64,000 nt of DNA from Paenibacillus brasilensis (GTDB taxonomy: Bacteria > Bacillota > Bacilli > Paenibacillales > Paenibacillaceae): positions 4,957,501 to 5,021,500 of the forward strand of contig NZ_CP045298.1 of the NCBI RefSeq assembly GCF_009363115.1, written 5' to 3'. Under the pieces are notes generated by a model. The model was not told the DNA's origin. It saw nothing but the letters and a program-made list of their open reading frames with translations, and did not search any database. Numbering within the stretch: position 1 is the stretch's first letter; every line of letters starts with the position of its first letter. A program made the translations under genes and the position numbers. Of the stretch, positions 54,746 through 63,128 are shown piece by piece.

Positions 54746-55186
54746 ATGACTGAGTTAGAATCTATTCGTTACATTGAACCAACGCAACGCGCTGGCATGA
54801 GGTTCATGCAACGAGGCATTGAGGGCAGCATCGTCATGTTGAACCTACTGCGTTTTCGCGATGTTGCTGATTACACAGCCAATCCTGAACTAACACCGGA
54901 AGTCCCTATTAGCGGTGCCGAAGCTTTCAACCGCTATATTGAGCACACCCTCCCATATCTCCGTGAAAGCGGAGGTGAAATCGTGTTTCTTGGCGATGGC
55001 GGAGAGTTTCTTATTGGACCCGAAGACGAGAAATGGGATCTTGTCATGCTGATCCGCCAGAGTAGCACGCAGTCATTTCTAGCTTTTTCAAGTCATCAAG
55101 ACTACCTGGCCGGTATCGGTCACCGGACTGCAGCGATAGAAGATTCACGCCTTCTGCCTATGGCAGAACTTCCGAAACCGAATTAA
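54746..55186 (+). CDS. DUF1330-like small protein
   Basis: 146 residues, ATG 54746 behind AAAGGAG. Ferredoxin-like dimeric barrel: GSIVMLNLLRFRDVADY, GAEAFNRYIEHTLPYLRES, GGEIVFLGDGGEFLIGPEDE, WDLVMLIRQSSTQSFLAFSS. Resembles the DUF1330/EthD-type barrels that bind or rearrange small hydrophobic substrates. Second gene of the operon, 18 bp from the next. No catalytic residues are established for this family. Confidence 0.75.
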   Translation: MTELESIRYIEPTQRAGMRFMQRGIEGSIVMLNLLRFRDVADYTANPELTPEVPISGAEAFNRYIEHTLPYLRESGGEIVFLGDGGEFLIGPEDEKWDLVMLIRQSSTQSFLAFSSHQDYLAGIGHRTAAIEDSRLLPMAELPKPN

Positions 55187-55204
55187 TTAAAGGAGAGCAT
55201 GACC

Positions 55205-56095
55205 ATGAACATTCTAAAAGTTAACGGTGTTGAGTTGGCCTATGATAGTTTCGGTAACGAAAATGACGAGGCTATTATCCTAATCGCCGGGCTTGGAACC
55301 CAGATGATCCGCTGGACGGTTCCGTTTTGTGAACTATTGGCAGCGCGGGGCTTTCGGGTGATCCGCTTTGACAATCGCGACGTAGGTTGCTCAACACACT
55401 TCAGCCATTATCGGGCACTGGATTTTGACGCATTAGCGACCGCTCTCATGTCGGGACAGCGACCGGACATCCCTTACACTCTCGATGACATGTCCAACGA
55501 CGCTATCGGACTGCTCGACGCCCTTTCAATTGACCGGGCACATTTCGTTGGCAGGTCAATGGGCGGAATGATCGCCCAGATTGCAGCCAGTGAGTACCCT
55601 GAACGGGTTTTATCACTCACCTCCATTATGTCTAGTTCCGGTAATCCCACTCTTCCGCAAGCTTCCCCGGATGTCATGGGGATGATGACTAAACCGGCGC
55701 CGAGCCCATTTGAGGATGAAGCAGGATTTTTGGCGCACAGCCTCTCTTTTGCCAAACGCATCGCCGGCGCTGGCTATCCGTTTGAAGAAGACGCTTATCG
55801 GGCACTCATTCTGGAGGAAGTCCAGCGAGCCTACGATCCAGGCAGTGTCGGACGACAAATTGCTGCGATCGCTGTCTCCGGTGACCGTCGTCCGCGGCTG
55901 GCGACCATAAAAGTACCAGCACTTGTCATTCATGGGATGGACGATCCCCTGTTCGTCCCGGCGTGTGGTGAGGACACGGCTTCTTCCATCCCGGGAGCCG
56001 AGCTAATGTTGGTTGACGGCATGGGACACGACCTGCCGCACCAACTGTACAAAGTAACTGCTGATGGCATAGAGCGAACGGCTCATCGCAATTGA
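55205..56095 (+). CDS. Alpha/beta hydrolase
   Basis: Two ATGs follow AAAGGAG: 55199 (three bases away) and 55205 (nine bases, preferred). ~296 residues: KVNGVELAYDSFGN, ILIAGLGTQMIRW, FRVIRFDNRDVGCS, the nucleophile in HFVGRSMGGMIAQIAAS, the Asp in LVIHGMDDPLFVP and the His in LVDGMGHDLPHQL. Typical of aclacinomycin-methylesterase/RdmC-like esterases. Last gene of the TTACCCGGGTAA-controlled operon; with DUF2239 and DUF1330 partners it may remove a hydrophobic toxic compound, but the substrate is unknown. Confidence 0.9.
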   Translation: MNILKVNGVELAYDSFGNENDEAIILIAGLGTQMIRWTVPFCELLAARGFRVIRFDNRDVGCSTHFSHYRALDFDALATALMSGQRPDIPYTLDDMSNDAIGLLDALSIDRAHFVGRSMGGMIAQIAASEYPERVLSLTSIMSSSGNPTLPQASPDVMGMMTKPAPSPFEDEAGFLAHSLSFAKRIAGAGYPFEEDAYRALILEEVQRAYDPGSVGRQIAAIAVSGDRRPRLATIKVPALVIHGMDDPLFVPACGEDTASSIPGAELMLVDGMGHDLPHQLYKVTADGIERTAHRN

Positions 56096-56273
56096 CACGC
56101 GCTTCCTGAATAGCAACCAGCCGGAGTCCCGCAGTGCCCAATGGGACGAGTAGGCCCAGGGGCGCAGCGCTGATCAGTTTGCACCCTTGGGGGTGGAAGC
56201 GGCGGTGCTCTTGGAACGGTTGTTAGCAGCTCTATTTGAACGTATATATGGAAACAATCGAATAAGCGCCAGT

Positions 56274-56308
56274 TCCATGATATCATCGTGAGCCGGCGCT
56301 TTTTTTTG
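56274..56308 (+). terminator. Terminator after the hydrolase operon
   Basis: AGCGCC (56275-56280) with GGCGCT (56295-56300), followed by eight T. Bases 56096-56270 contain no gene. Confidence 0.75.
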
Positions 56309-56334
56309 TAGTCGTAAGGCCACACGATTAATCG

Positions 56335-56380
56335 TCAGCTTTAACTATCCTGCCCGTTCGTATTATGAAGCATTGTCGGT
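56335..56380. repeat. Palindromic-repeat half next to the IS110 fragment
   Basis: Read towards the element, CTGCCCGTTCGTATTATGAAG aligns with the copy-1 flank (CTGCCCGTTAGCTTAATGAAG). The arm base at 56355 is 26 nt from the CT core at 56381, the same distance as in copy 1. Confidence 0.65.
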
Positions 56381-56948
56381 CTATCCTGAAAATATCGCTC
56401 CGTAGAACACCTAAAAAAGGCAACAAGAAAGCGACCCTCCGGCAAACAAAAAAATAGCCAGGGGCATTAGTAATGTATGGTTTGCATAACGATCAGGAAG
56501 CTGCCGTATTCACAGTAATTGATACACCTAATGACTCCAGTTTCTTAATGGAATGCTTGATGATCACGTCCCGTTTTCGTTTCTCGTAGTAGGTTGGACC
56601 TAGCTCGATGTAGGGTTGTTTCCGCTTAAGGATATAGTAAACCATAGATAATATACTGTGTGCTACTGCAACCGTCGCTCGGTTAGCTCCCCGACGCGCG
56701 GAAATCCGATGATACTGGCTGGATAAATACGTTTCTTTTGTTCTAGCCGCAGCCTTCGCAGCTTCTACAAGCGTACTTCGGAGTTTCTTATTTCCTTTTC
56801 GCGTCTTGCCGGACAATCGTTCCGGCGCTTTCATTCTGACCCGGACACAGCCCTGCCCAAGAACATAAATGGGCGGCGGAAGGATACTGATTCATATTAG
56901 AGCCAATTTCGGCTAGAATAGTCTCTGCTGTTCTTCGTGCCACACCTA
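56381..56948 (-). mobile_element. IS110 fragment, right end only
   Basis: Complement of the last ~568 bp of the IS110 element, from the right-end core at 56381 to about GGTGTGGCACG at 56948, where homology stops abruptly. The left end, with the bridge-RNA gene and most of the transposase, is missing. It shares the seven-T run and EKR codon of copy 2. Confidence 0.9.
56493..56948 (-). pseudogene. IS110 transposase, C-terminal fragment
   Basis: Covers GVARRTAETILAEIGSNMNQ through the Transposase_20 domain to the stop at 56493. A 2-bp loss in GCCGGAAAACGA breaks the frame right at the catalytic Ser region (AGKRLSGKTR). No N-terminal DEDD domain. Inactive. Confidence 0.9.
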
Positions 56949-57209
56949 AATTGCTCAGATGTTGGATGAAGTTTGTTCATTCATGAGGAACTGGAGTATG
57001 ATGGGGGAAGGCGATGCTGATATCACCACATAAATAATTTTATTTTTATTGTTAACCATACAGGTGAAGAGGTATCAAAAACCTAATGTTTTTCCCTTTA
57101 GATATTTTTCGAATTGGAAATCCGTTAAAATCAATGCTGAATTGTAGGTTGAATAAAGCTTTTGGACCCGCTGTACATCACCATACTTCCTTTAAGGGGG
57201 ACATCTGTT

Positions 57210-59141
57210 TTGGATGAGCAGTTTCTAGATTTATTGGCCGAGAAATATGATACGGAAGAAAAAGTCATAACAGAGATCATCAACCTTGAAGCGATCTCCA
57301 ATCTTCCCAAGGGAACTGAGCATTATGTCAGTGATTTGCATGGGGAGTTCCATGCTTTTCAGCATGTACTAAGAAACGGTTCGGGTAATGTAAAGGAGAA
57401 AATCAAGGATTTATTCCGTGAGGTTTGGACAGATAATGAAATCAATGATTTTGCGGCGTTAGTTTATTATCCGGAAGAAAAAATACAGCTGGTTAAAGCG
57501 GATCTGTGCAATAAACAAGCCTTGAACCGGTGGCATAGACAAACGATTGAACAAATGCTTAAGCTCATTTCTTATGCCTCTTCCAAATATACGCGCTCGA
57601 AATTGCGTAAAGCTCTGCCGGAGCAGTTTGTATATATTGTAGAAGAGCTTCTATACAAGACGGATTTGACCAACAATAAGGATTCTTATTATGAGGAGAT
57701 ATACCAGCAAATTATCTCCTTGGGCCAGGCGGACAAGCTCATTATCGGCCTTGCTTATACGACCCAGTCCCTAGTGGTTGACCATCTTCATGTGGTCGGA
57801 GATATCTATGACCGCGGGCCTGACCCAGACAAAATTATGGACACGCTGATCAACTACCATTCTGTAGACATTCAGTGGGGGAACCATGATGTCCTGTGGA
57901 TAGGCGCCTATGCGGGTTCCCTGGTCTGCCTTGCGAATATTATCCGGATCTGCGCCAGATACGACAATTTGGACATCGTTGAAGACGTATACGGAATCAA
58001 TCTTCGCCCACTTCTGAACTTGGCGGAGAAATACTATGACGACAATCCGGCCTTCAGACCGAAGCTGCAGGTCGACCATAACGCATCGGAGCAGGAAATC
58101 CTGCAGATTACCAAAATTCATCAAGCCATTGCCTTGATCCAGTTTAAGCTTGAAATCCCGATTATCAAGAGACGCCCATACTTTAATATGTCTGAAAGGC
58201 TTTTGCTTGAGCAGATCGATTACGACAAAAATGAAATCAAGATCGGCGGAAAAACTTACCCGCTGGAAAACACCTGTTTCGCAACCGTAAATCCGCAGCA
58301 GCCTGGACAATTGCTGGAAGAAGAACAGCAGGTGATGGAAAAGCTGCTGTTCTCCGTTCAGCATTCCGAAAAGCTGGCCAGACATATGAATTTTCTTATG
58401 AAAAAGGGCAGCCTTTATTTAAAATACAACGGGAATCTGTTAATTCACGGCTGTATTCCTCTGGATGAAGAAGGAAACATGCAAGAAATGCAGATTAATG
58501 ACAAGACGTATTCGGGCCGTCAGTTGCTCGATGTTTTTGAAGATTATTTACGTTACGCCTTTGCGCATCCGGAAGAGACAGATGATCTAGCGACGGATAT
58601 GGTATGGTACATCTGGACAGGGGAATGTTCCTCGCTCTTTGGAAAGAGAGAAATGACCACTTTTGAACGGTACTTTATCCAAGATAAAGAAACCCATAAG
58701 GAGAGAAAGAACCCTTACTACCATTTGCGTGAAAATGAAGAGATCTGTCGGAAAATCCTGCTGGAGTTTGATTTGAATCCGGATCATGGACATGTCATTA
58801 ACGGCCACACGCCAGTTAAAGAAATTCGTGGAGAGAACCCCGTTAAAGCAAACGGGAAAATGGTCGTCATTGACGGCGGTTTTTCCAAAGCCTATCAATC
58901 CACAACGGGCATCGCCGGATATACCTTGTTGTATAATTCCTTTGGCATGCAGCTCGTCGCCCATAAGAAATTTAATTCAAAAGAAGATGTGTTATGTAAC
59001 GGAACGGACGTATTATCTGTAAAAAGACTGGTGGACAAAGAACTGGAGCGGAAGCTGGTGAGGGAAACCAATGTCGGGGAGAAGCTGCTGCAGAAAATCT
59101 CAAATTTGAAGAATCTCCTGGAATATCGCTACATGAAATGA
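57210..59141 (+). CDS. fbp: Fructose-1,6-bisphosphatase, class III
   Basis: TTG 57210 (DEQFLDLLAEKYDTEEKVIT) has AAGGGGG eight bases upstream; an earlier in-frame TTG at 57162 lacks a site. 643 residues, the usual length. Metallophosphatase boxes: YVSDLHGEFHAF, VVGDIYDRGPDPDKIM, WGNHDVLWIGAYAG, then LLIHGCIPLDEEGN and GHVINGHTPVKEIRGENPVK, GKMVVIDGGFSKAYQSTTGI. It dephosphorylates fructose 1,6-bisphosphate in gluconeogenesis; Mn-dependent in Bacillus. Monocistronic, intact, and the most clearly housekeeping gene in the window. Confidence 0.95.
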   Translation: MDEQFLDLLAEKYDTEEKVITEIINLEAISNLPKGTEHYVSDLHGEFHAFQHVLRNGSGNVKEKIKDLFREVWTDNEINDFAALVYYPEEKIQLVKADLCNKQALNRWHRQTIEQMLKLISYASSKYTRSKLRKALPEQFVYIVEELLYKTDLTNNKDSYYEEIYQQIISLGQADKLIIGLAYTTQSLVVDHLHVVGDIYDRGPDPDKIMDTLINYHSVDIQWGNHDVLWIGAYAGSLVCLANIIRICARYDNLDIVEDVYGINLRPLLNLAEKYYDDNPAFRPKLQVDHNASEQEILQITKIHQAIALIQFKLEIPIIKRRPYFNMSERLLLEQIDYDKNEIKIGGKTYPLENTCFATVNPQQPGQLLEEEQQVMEKLLFSVQHSEKLARHMNFLMKKGSLYLKYNGNLLIHGCIPLDEEGNMQEMQINDKTYSGRQLLDVFEDYLRYAFAHPEETDDLATDMVWYIWTGECSSLFGKREMTTFERYFIQDKETHKERKNPYYHLRENEEICRKILLEFDLNPDHGHVINGHTPVKEIRGENPVKANGKMVVIDGGFSKAYQSTTGIAGYTLLYNSFGMQLVAHKKFNSKEDVLCNGTDVLSVKRLVDKELERKLVRETNVGEKLLQKISNLKNLLEYRYMK

Positions 59142-59164
59142 AACAATTGCTAAAGGTACCAAGA

Positions 59165-59188
59165 GCCCTCACCCGAGGGCGGCTTTTA
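59165..59188 (+). terminator. Terminator after fbp
   Basis: GCCCTC (59165-59170) with GAGGGC (59175-59180), then GGCTTTT. Confidence 0.7.
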
Positions 59189-59362
59189 AGTATATCTGGT
59201 AAGTTTTCCCAGGTGTACGTCAGTCAACTTATTCGGATGTCATCGACACTTGTACATCGACACAAAGTTACCTAATATCTCTGGTACTGCCGCCCGCTCA
59301 AGGGTAATCGCAACCGGGCGGCAGCTAGAATCTACTTATGAATGCCGATGGACCGTTATCTA

Positions 59363-59845
59363 TCAGTTTGAAAAATTTGGTTCTATAGTGCTTTTTAACA
59401 TCTCCAAACCGATTCTTAATTCTTCCAAAGAATGAGTCGAGGATAGGGCTACTCTGAGGAAATTGGCTCCAGTATGGGTTCCACTCAAAAACCGATTGGA
59501 ATGAAACACACGCACTCCTTTGTTTAGAAAAAACGTTTCGGAATAGTTTTCGTCTATGTGCTTAGTTAAAGGAAGCCATCGAAAAAAGCTAAGTGGATGC
59601 CCCGTTTGAGGAGCACTGTGAAATAATTCAGCAAACATCTCATTGGCTGTCTGAGCCAATCTTTTTTCTTTGCAACGATTGCATTTGCGCTTCCAGACAG
59701 ATTCAATTCGGTGATGATTTCTACATCTAATGAGGATGTCTTAACATTAACGTTGTATACGGCTTTCAACATTTTATCTTTGAAAGCTTCATTAAATACG
59801 ACATAGGCGACCCGGAGTCCAGAACATATGGATTTGGCAGTGCTA
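59363..59845 (-). pseudogene. Fold-type I PLP aminotransferase (or MocR domain), C-terminal half
   Basis: Reading from 59845 down: AKSICSGLRVAYVVFNEAFK (PLP-Lys segment, normally SKxxxPGLR), MLKAVYNVNVKTSSLDVEII and AIVAKKK. A one-base shift near 59660 follows, then ANEMFAELFHSAPQTGHPLS, NKGVRVFHSNRFLSGTHTGA and FLRVALSSTHSLEELRIGLE to TAA. The N-terminal half is absent. Fits the small domain of MocR-type or related aminotransferases. Confidence 0.75.
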
Positions 59846-60376
59846 CAAATTTATGAATGCAAAGATTATCTTTTCACAGTCATAGGCAGGCTTATACCCA
59901 AATTAGAAAATCGAACGTGGGGTTACCGAGAAGAACTTTATGAACAATCCTATATGTCAACATAGCCGGAACACGAAGAGCTTGATAAATATATGAATAG
60001 CGATGATTGCATTGCTTTCTTATGTTATTCCGAAGGAAAATGCTTGGGACACATCAGATTAAGCATAGGTTACGAATATAAATTTGCTTCTATTGACAGA
60101 CTTATTGTATTCGAAGGTAGCAGAGGAAAAGGAATAGGAATAGGAATAGGAATAGGAATAGGAATAGGAATAGGAACTGCCTTACTGAACAAGGCAAAGG
60201 AATGGGTTTTACAAAAAGAAATGAAAGGATTTTCGCTTGAGACGCAGGATGTTAATTTACTCGCTTGCCGATTTTATTTAAAGAATGGGTTTGAAATTGG
60301 CGGTGTGGATACTATGATGTATTCAAACTCAAGTTACAAGGATGAAAATGAAATATCCTTCTATTTAAAATTCTAA
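59828..60376 (+). pseudogene. Streptothricin N-acetyltransferase-like (Sat4-type) GNAT, amber stop
   Basis: One frame of 182 codons from ATG 59828 to 60376, broken by a single TAG at 59963-59965. It aligns end to end with Sat4/SatA (180 residues): FTVIGRLIPKLENRTWGY, REELYEQSYMS, CIAFLCYSEGKCLGHIRL, IDRLIVFEGSRGKGIG, ALLNKAKEWVLQKEMKGFSL, ETQDVNLLACRFYLKNGFEI, GGVDTMMYSN. Such enzymes acetylate the streptothricin lysine chain. The acetyl-CoA loop contains seven GGAATA repeats (Gly-Ile) where Sat4 has one. Translation could restart at ATG 59993. No family-typical start site is visible. Confidence 0.8.
60131..60172 (+). repeat. Hexanucleotide microsatellite (GGAATA) x7
   Basis: Seven perfect copies of GGAATA encode Gly-Ile repeats within the acetyl-CoA-binding loop of the Sat4-like gene. 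The period keeps the frame at any copy number. Confidence 0.95.
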
Positions 60377-60432
60377 TTTTACATTAGCTCCTAACGTTTT
60401 TCCACCATATCGAAACACAAAGTGAAGTCATT

Positions 60433-60490
60433 GCACTAACGAAGAATGTTAATTCAATTAAAATAGCGGTAGTCTAGGACTTTGTTTTCT
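60433..60490 (+). repeat. Second unoccupied copy of the IS110-target repeat
   Basis: CTAACGAAGAATGTTAATT (60436-60454) and, 27 nt from the arm base at 60447, AGTCTAGGACTTTGTTTTC with the CT core at 60474-60475. The sequence after the core aligns with the flank of IS110 copy 2 (CTAATACTTTATTTTC), differing at GG for AT. Confidence 0.65.
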
Positions 60491-60516
60491 CGTCCAAAAC
60501 TTACCGCTTTTTTTAT
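60465..60516 (+). terminator. Terminator after the Sat4-like gene
   Basis: AGCGGTA (60465-60471) with TACCGCT (60502-60508), an inner GGAC/GTCC pairing, then seven T. It overlaps the repeat copy at 60433-60490. Confidence 0.7.
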
Positions 60517-60751
60517 TTTTAGAGAGACTAATCCTTTATTTTCTTCAACACTTACTCGTATCGATATCTGCTACTTTTAGTACACGAAGGTCGGGTTCAA
60601 CCACTAGCGTCTTTTACTTTGTTTTTTTATTACATGCATGCAGTACTTAAATAAAATAAATTATTTAAAGCGGAATTAACAAACGAACATCACCACTCAA
60701 ATCGCCAAATCGGGTAATACACAGTAAGATCAACTCAAGGTGGCGATAAAA

Positions 60752-61172
60752 ATGAAGAACGAAGAAATCGAGCGATTGCATACAGCCATGAAAGAAACAA
60801 CGGATAAACGGCTTTACGAAAGGTACCTGGCCGTACGTCTTCGTTTGGAAGGACACTCGTTTGCAGAGATCGGTGATTTGCTCGGTCGCATTCGTCAAAC
60901 CATCAGTATCTATTGGCAAAGCTACTAAGCTCACAAAAGAGCAACGCAACCAATTAGCCGCTATGCTGGAGCAGCAACAACCAGCCGATGTGGGCTTTGA
61001 CGCTCGCTATACCTGGACCCTACCGCTCGTAGCAGAATGGATCAAGCGAGAGTTTGGCATCACGATGAGTGTGCGCGGAATCAGCGCAATGCTCAAACGA
61101 ATGAACTTCAGTTTCACAAAAGCAACCTATACGCTGGCCAAAGCCGATGAGGAGGCCCAGGCATTAATTATT
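60752..61172 (+). pseudogene. IS630-family transposase, N-terminal part, frameshifted
   Basis: ATG 60752 behind AAGGTGG. HTH part: NEEIERLHTAMKETTDKRLY, RYLAVRLRLEGHSFAEIGDL, LGRIRQTISIYWQSY. After a shift near 60915-60930 comes the linker LTKEQRNQLAAMLEQQQPAD, YTWTLPLVAEWIKREFGITM and VRGISAMLKRMNFSFTKATY. It breaks off at ADEEAQAL near 61172, where a PLP decarboxylase relic begins, so the DDE domain is missing. Confidence 0.85.
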
Positions 61173-61177
61173 CCTGG

Positions 61178-62030
61178 AGTTCCGATACACCCAGAGCAGT
61201 ACATTAGCCATCTGATTCGAGAAGTCGTACACCATTGTATCAATACATCTTCTCCCAACTTATCGGCCATATGACCTCGGCGTTGCCAATATTTTCCATA
61301 TCGCTTAGCCGCCTTTTAGTAGCACTAAACCAAAACATGGTGAAGGTGGAAACATCCAAGTCATTTACAGTGCTTGAGCGCCAAACACTTGCGTTTATGT
61401 ATCGCTTGGTGTACAGCCGTTGTGAATCTTTTTACACCGAACATGGGCAAAATCTACCAAGCACGTTGGGGGTTGTGACTTCGGGAGGACGCTGTCCAAC
61501 TTGACTGCCTTGTGGATTGCACGCAACGTGGCGTTGCATAACCAAGATACCGACGTGGAACGGGATGGTTACGCCCTCGCATTACATAAAAATGGGTACC
61601 AGCGGGGCGTGAAGGTTATGGCTATTTGTTGGATGAAGGTATCCGAAAAAATCACTGGATGGTTAAGCTGCTGGCTAGTCATCCTGCCTTCGAGCTGATT
61701 GGCGAGCCAGAAATCAATATTTTAACTTATCGTTACATTCCTGCATCCCTTCGCGAGGCTGTTCGAAGCTGTACCCTGCGTCCTGAAGAGCACGACCGAA
61801 TTAATCACTTCAATGAGCTCCTTCAAGAAATGCAAAGCCAGCAGGGAGATTCGTTCGTTTCCCGGACAACGCTGTGCGGAATTGAAGGGATGCCGAACTC
61901 TGTTGTCGTACTAAGGGTTATTTTGGCGAATCCGTTAACAACGAAAGCTCATATTCAGAGTGTTTTGAAAATTCAGCAGGAAATTGCCAGAGATCTTGAG
62001 CTTTCGTTCGAATACAATACAGACAGTTAG
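61178..62030 (+). pseudogene. PLP-dependent group II decarboxylase, deleted and frameshifted
   Basis: Pieces in three frames: EQYISHLIREVVHHCINTSS, LIGHMTSALPIF, LLVALNQNMVKVETSKSFTV, STLGVVTSGG, LSNLTALWIARNVALHNQDT, ALALHKNGYQRG, then, after loss of ~150-200 residues containing the PLP Lys, YGYLLDEGIRKNHWMVKLLA, GEPEINILTYRYIPASLREA and NSVVVLRVILANPLTTKAHI. This is a glutamate/aspartate/aromatic-amino-acid decarboxylase relic (GadB/PanP-like). It starts at the end of the IS630 relic, which may have replaced its 5' end. Confidence 0.8.
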
Positions 62031-62095
62031 GAAATTTGTGTACTGAGTAAGGACGTGGAACACTTGTGGTCACGTCTCACAAAGGAGTGAAACAT

Positions 62096-62808
62096 ATGGT
62101 ATTGAGAATGCCTAAATCTCTTCAGACCTTTCCTAAAGGAGCCATCAAGAATGCTCAGATCCATCAACGTTTTCCAGCCATAGGGATTACTGAGTTTCGT
62201 ATTGATGTCCATACACTCGAAAATATGTTGATTTGTTTTGATGCAGAGAAAGAGATTAGCTTTGTGGCTTCCGGCGAAAAACATCTGCTCCTCAACGAAT
62301 TTGCTCTGGCGGCACATTCCTGCTCCAGGGAAGTAACTTGAGATCATATTGGAAACAGGGAGAGAATCAAAAAATCTTCATAGAGGTTCATGTACCTCTA
62401 GAAACGAATGTACAAGCTAAATTCACGGCCGGAGTTCTAGTTTTAGATGGAGGACGAGGCACTATCAATGTTGAGGGTACATCCGGAGAGGTGGCTGGGA
62501 TTACAGAGTCCTCTAACGTACAGATAAAGTTAAGTACTGGAGATGTCTCAATGAATGAGCTTCGTGGTGATGCGGATATCCGGCTGACGGCAGGAAGCGC
62601 TACATTGGGCTGGACTGAACTAACAGGTAGGGAGCGAATTAATGTTCATTGCGGGACCGGAGGGATTGACATACTCTTACCTGCTATAGAAACCACAGTT
62701 CTTGATCAAGGATTTCTCCCACGCGCCAAGCGGATAACAACACATACAGGGTCAGAAATCTCGGGAGTTATCGGTATAGGTACGTTTGACATAAAACATT
62801 GGCAGTAG
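62096..62808 (+). pseudogene. DUF4097/YvlB-like beta-repeat protein, split in two frames
   Basis: ATG 62096 behind AAAGGAGTG opens MPKSLQTFPKGAIKNAQI and DVHTLENMLICFDAEKEISF, ending with TGA at 62339-62341. The overlapping frame from TTG 62338 continues RSYWKQGENQKIFIEVHVPL and a stack of short beta repeats (VLVLDGGRGTINVEGTSGEV, SSNVQIKLSTGDVSMNELRG, ERINVHCGTGGIDILLP). The two read as one ~235-residue protein with a one-base shift near 62325-62338, though the TTGA overlap would also permit coupled translation. Function unknown. Confidence 0.6.
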
Positions 62809-62814
62809 GGTATG

Positions 62815-62858
62815 AATTATTGAAGGAGCTTGCAAAACGGCAAGCTCCTTCAATAATT
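62815..62858. terminator. Perfect 19-bp hairpin
   Basis: AATTATTGAAGGAGCTTGC (62815-62833) pairs exactly with 62840-62858, loop of six. No T-run on the plus strand beyond the stem itself, but the AT-rich base of the stem may serve in both directions. Confidence 0.75.
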
Positions 62859-63036
62859 ATACGCCTTTAATCCGACCATGTGGGTACCACAAGCAAAAAT
62901 TTCGAGATATATTCTGTTGAAGTACGGAACTGGACAAAAACGTAGGAAGATGATGAAATGCTTCAAACGGTTTGATATGGAATATTGGTGGAGCATGAGT
63001 CGATAAACATCAGAGGATGAAACTGTCTTAGAGGGG

Positions 63037-63078
63037 AAAATCAACCTTATGAATCGACCCTTTGGTTGATTTATTATA
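63037..63078 (+). terminator. Weak hairpin before the ABC gene
   Basis: AAATCAACC with GGTTGATTT (about 63038-63073), then ATTATATT. Bases 62859-63128 contain no gene. Confidence 0.45.
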
Positions 63079-63128
63079 TTGGCTTGCGCGGTAAGATGAG
63101 AACATAAAATAAGAGGAGTGGTGCTGTT

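Noticed and set aside
57162..57209. Earlier TTG start of fbp
   Set aside because: No ribosome site precedes it, while AAGGGGG stands eight bases before TTG 57210, where family similarity begins.
60131..60172. CRISPR-like short tandem array
   Set aside because: The copies are six bases long without spacers and encode Gly-Ile in frame; this is a microsatellite.
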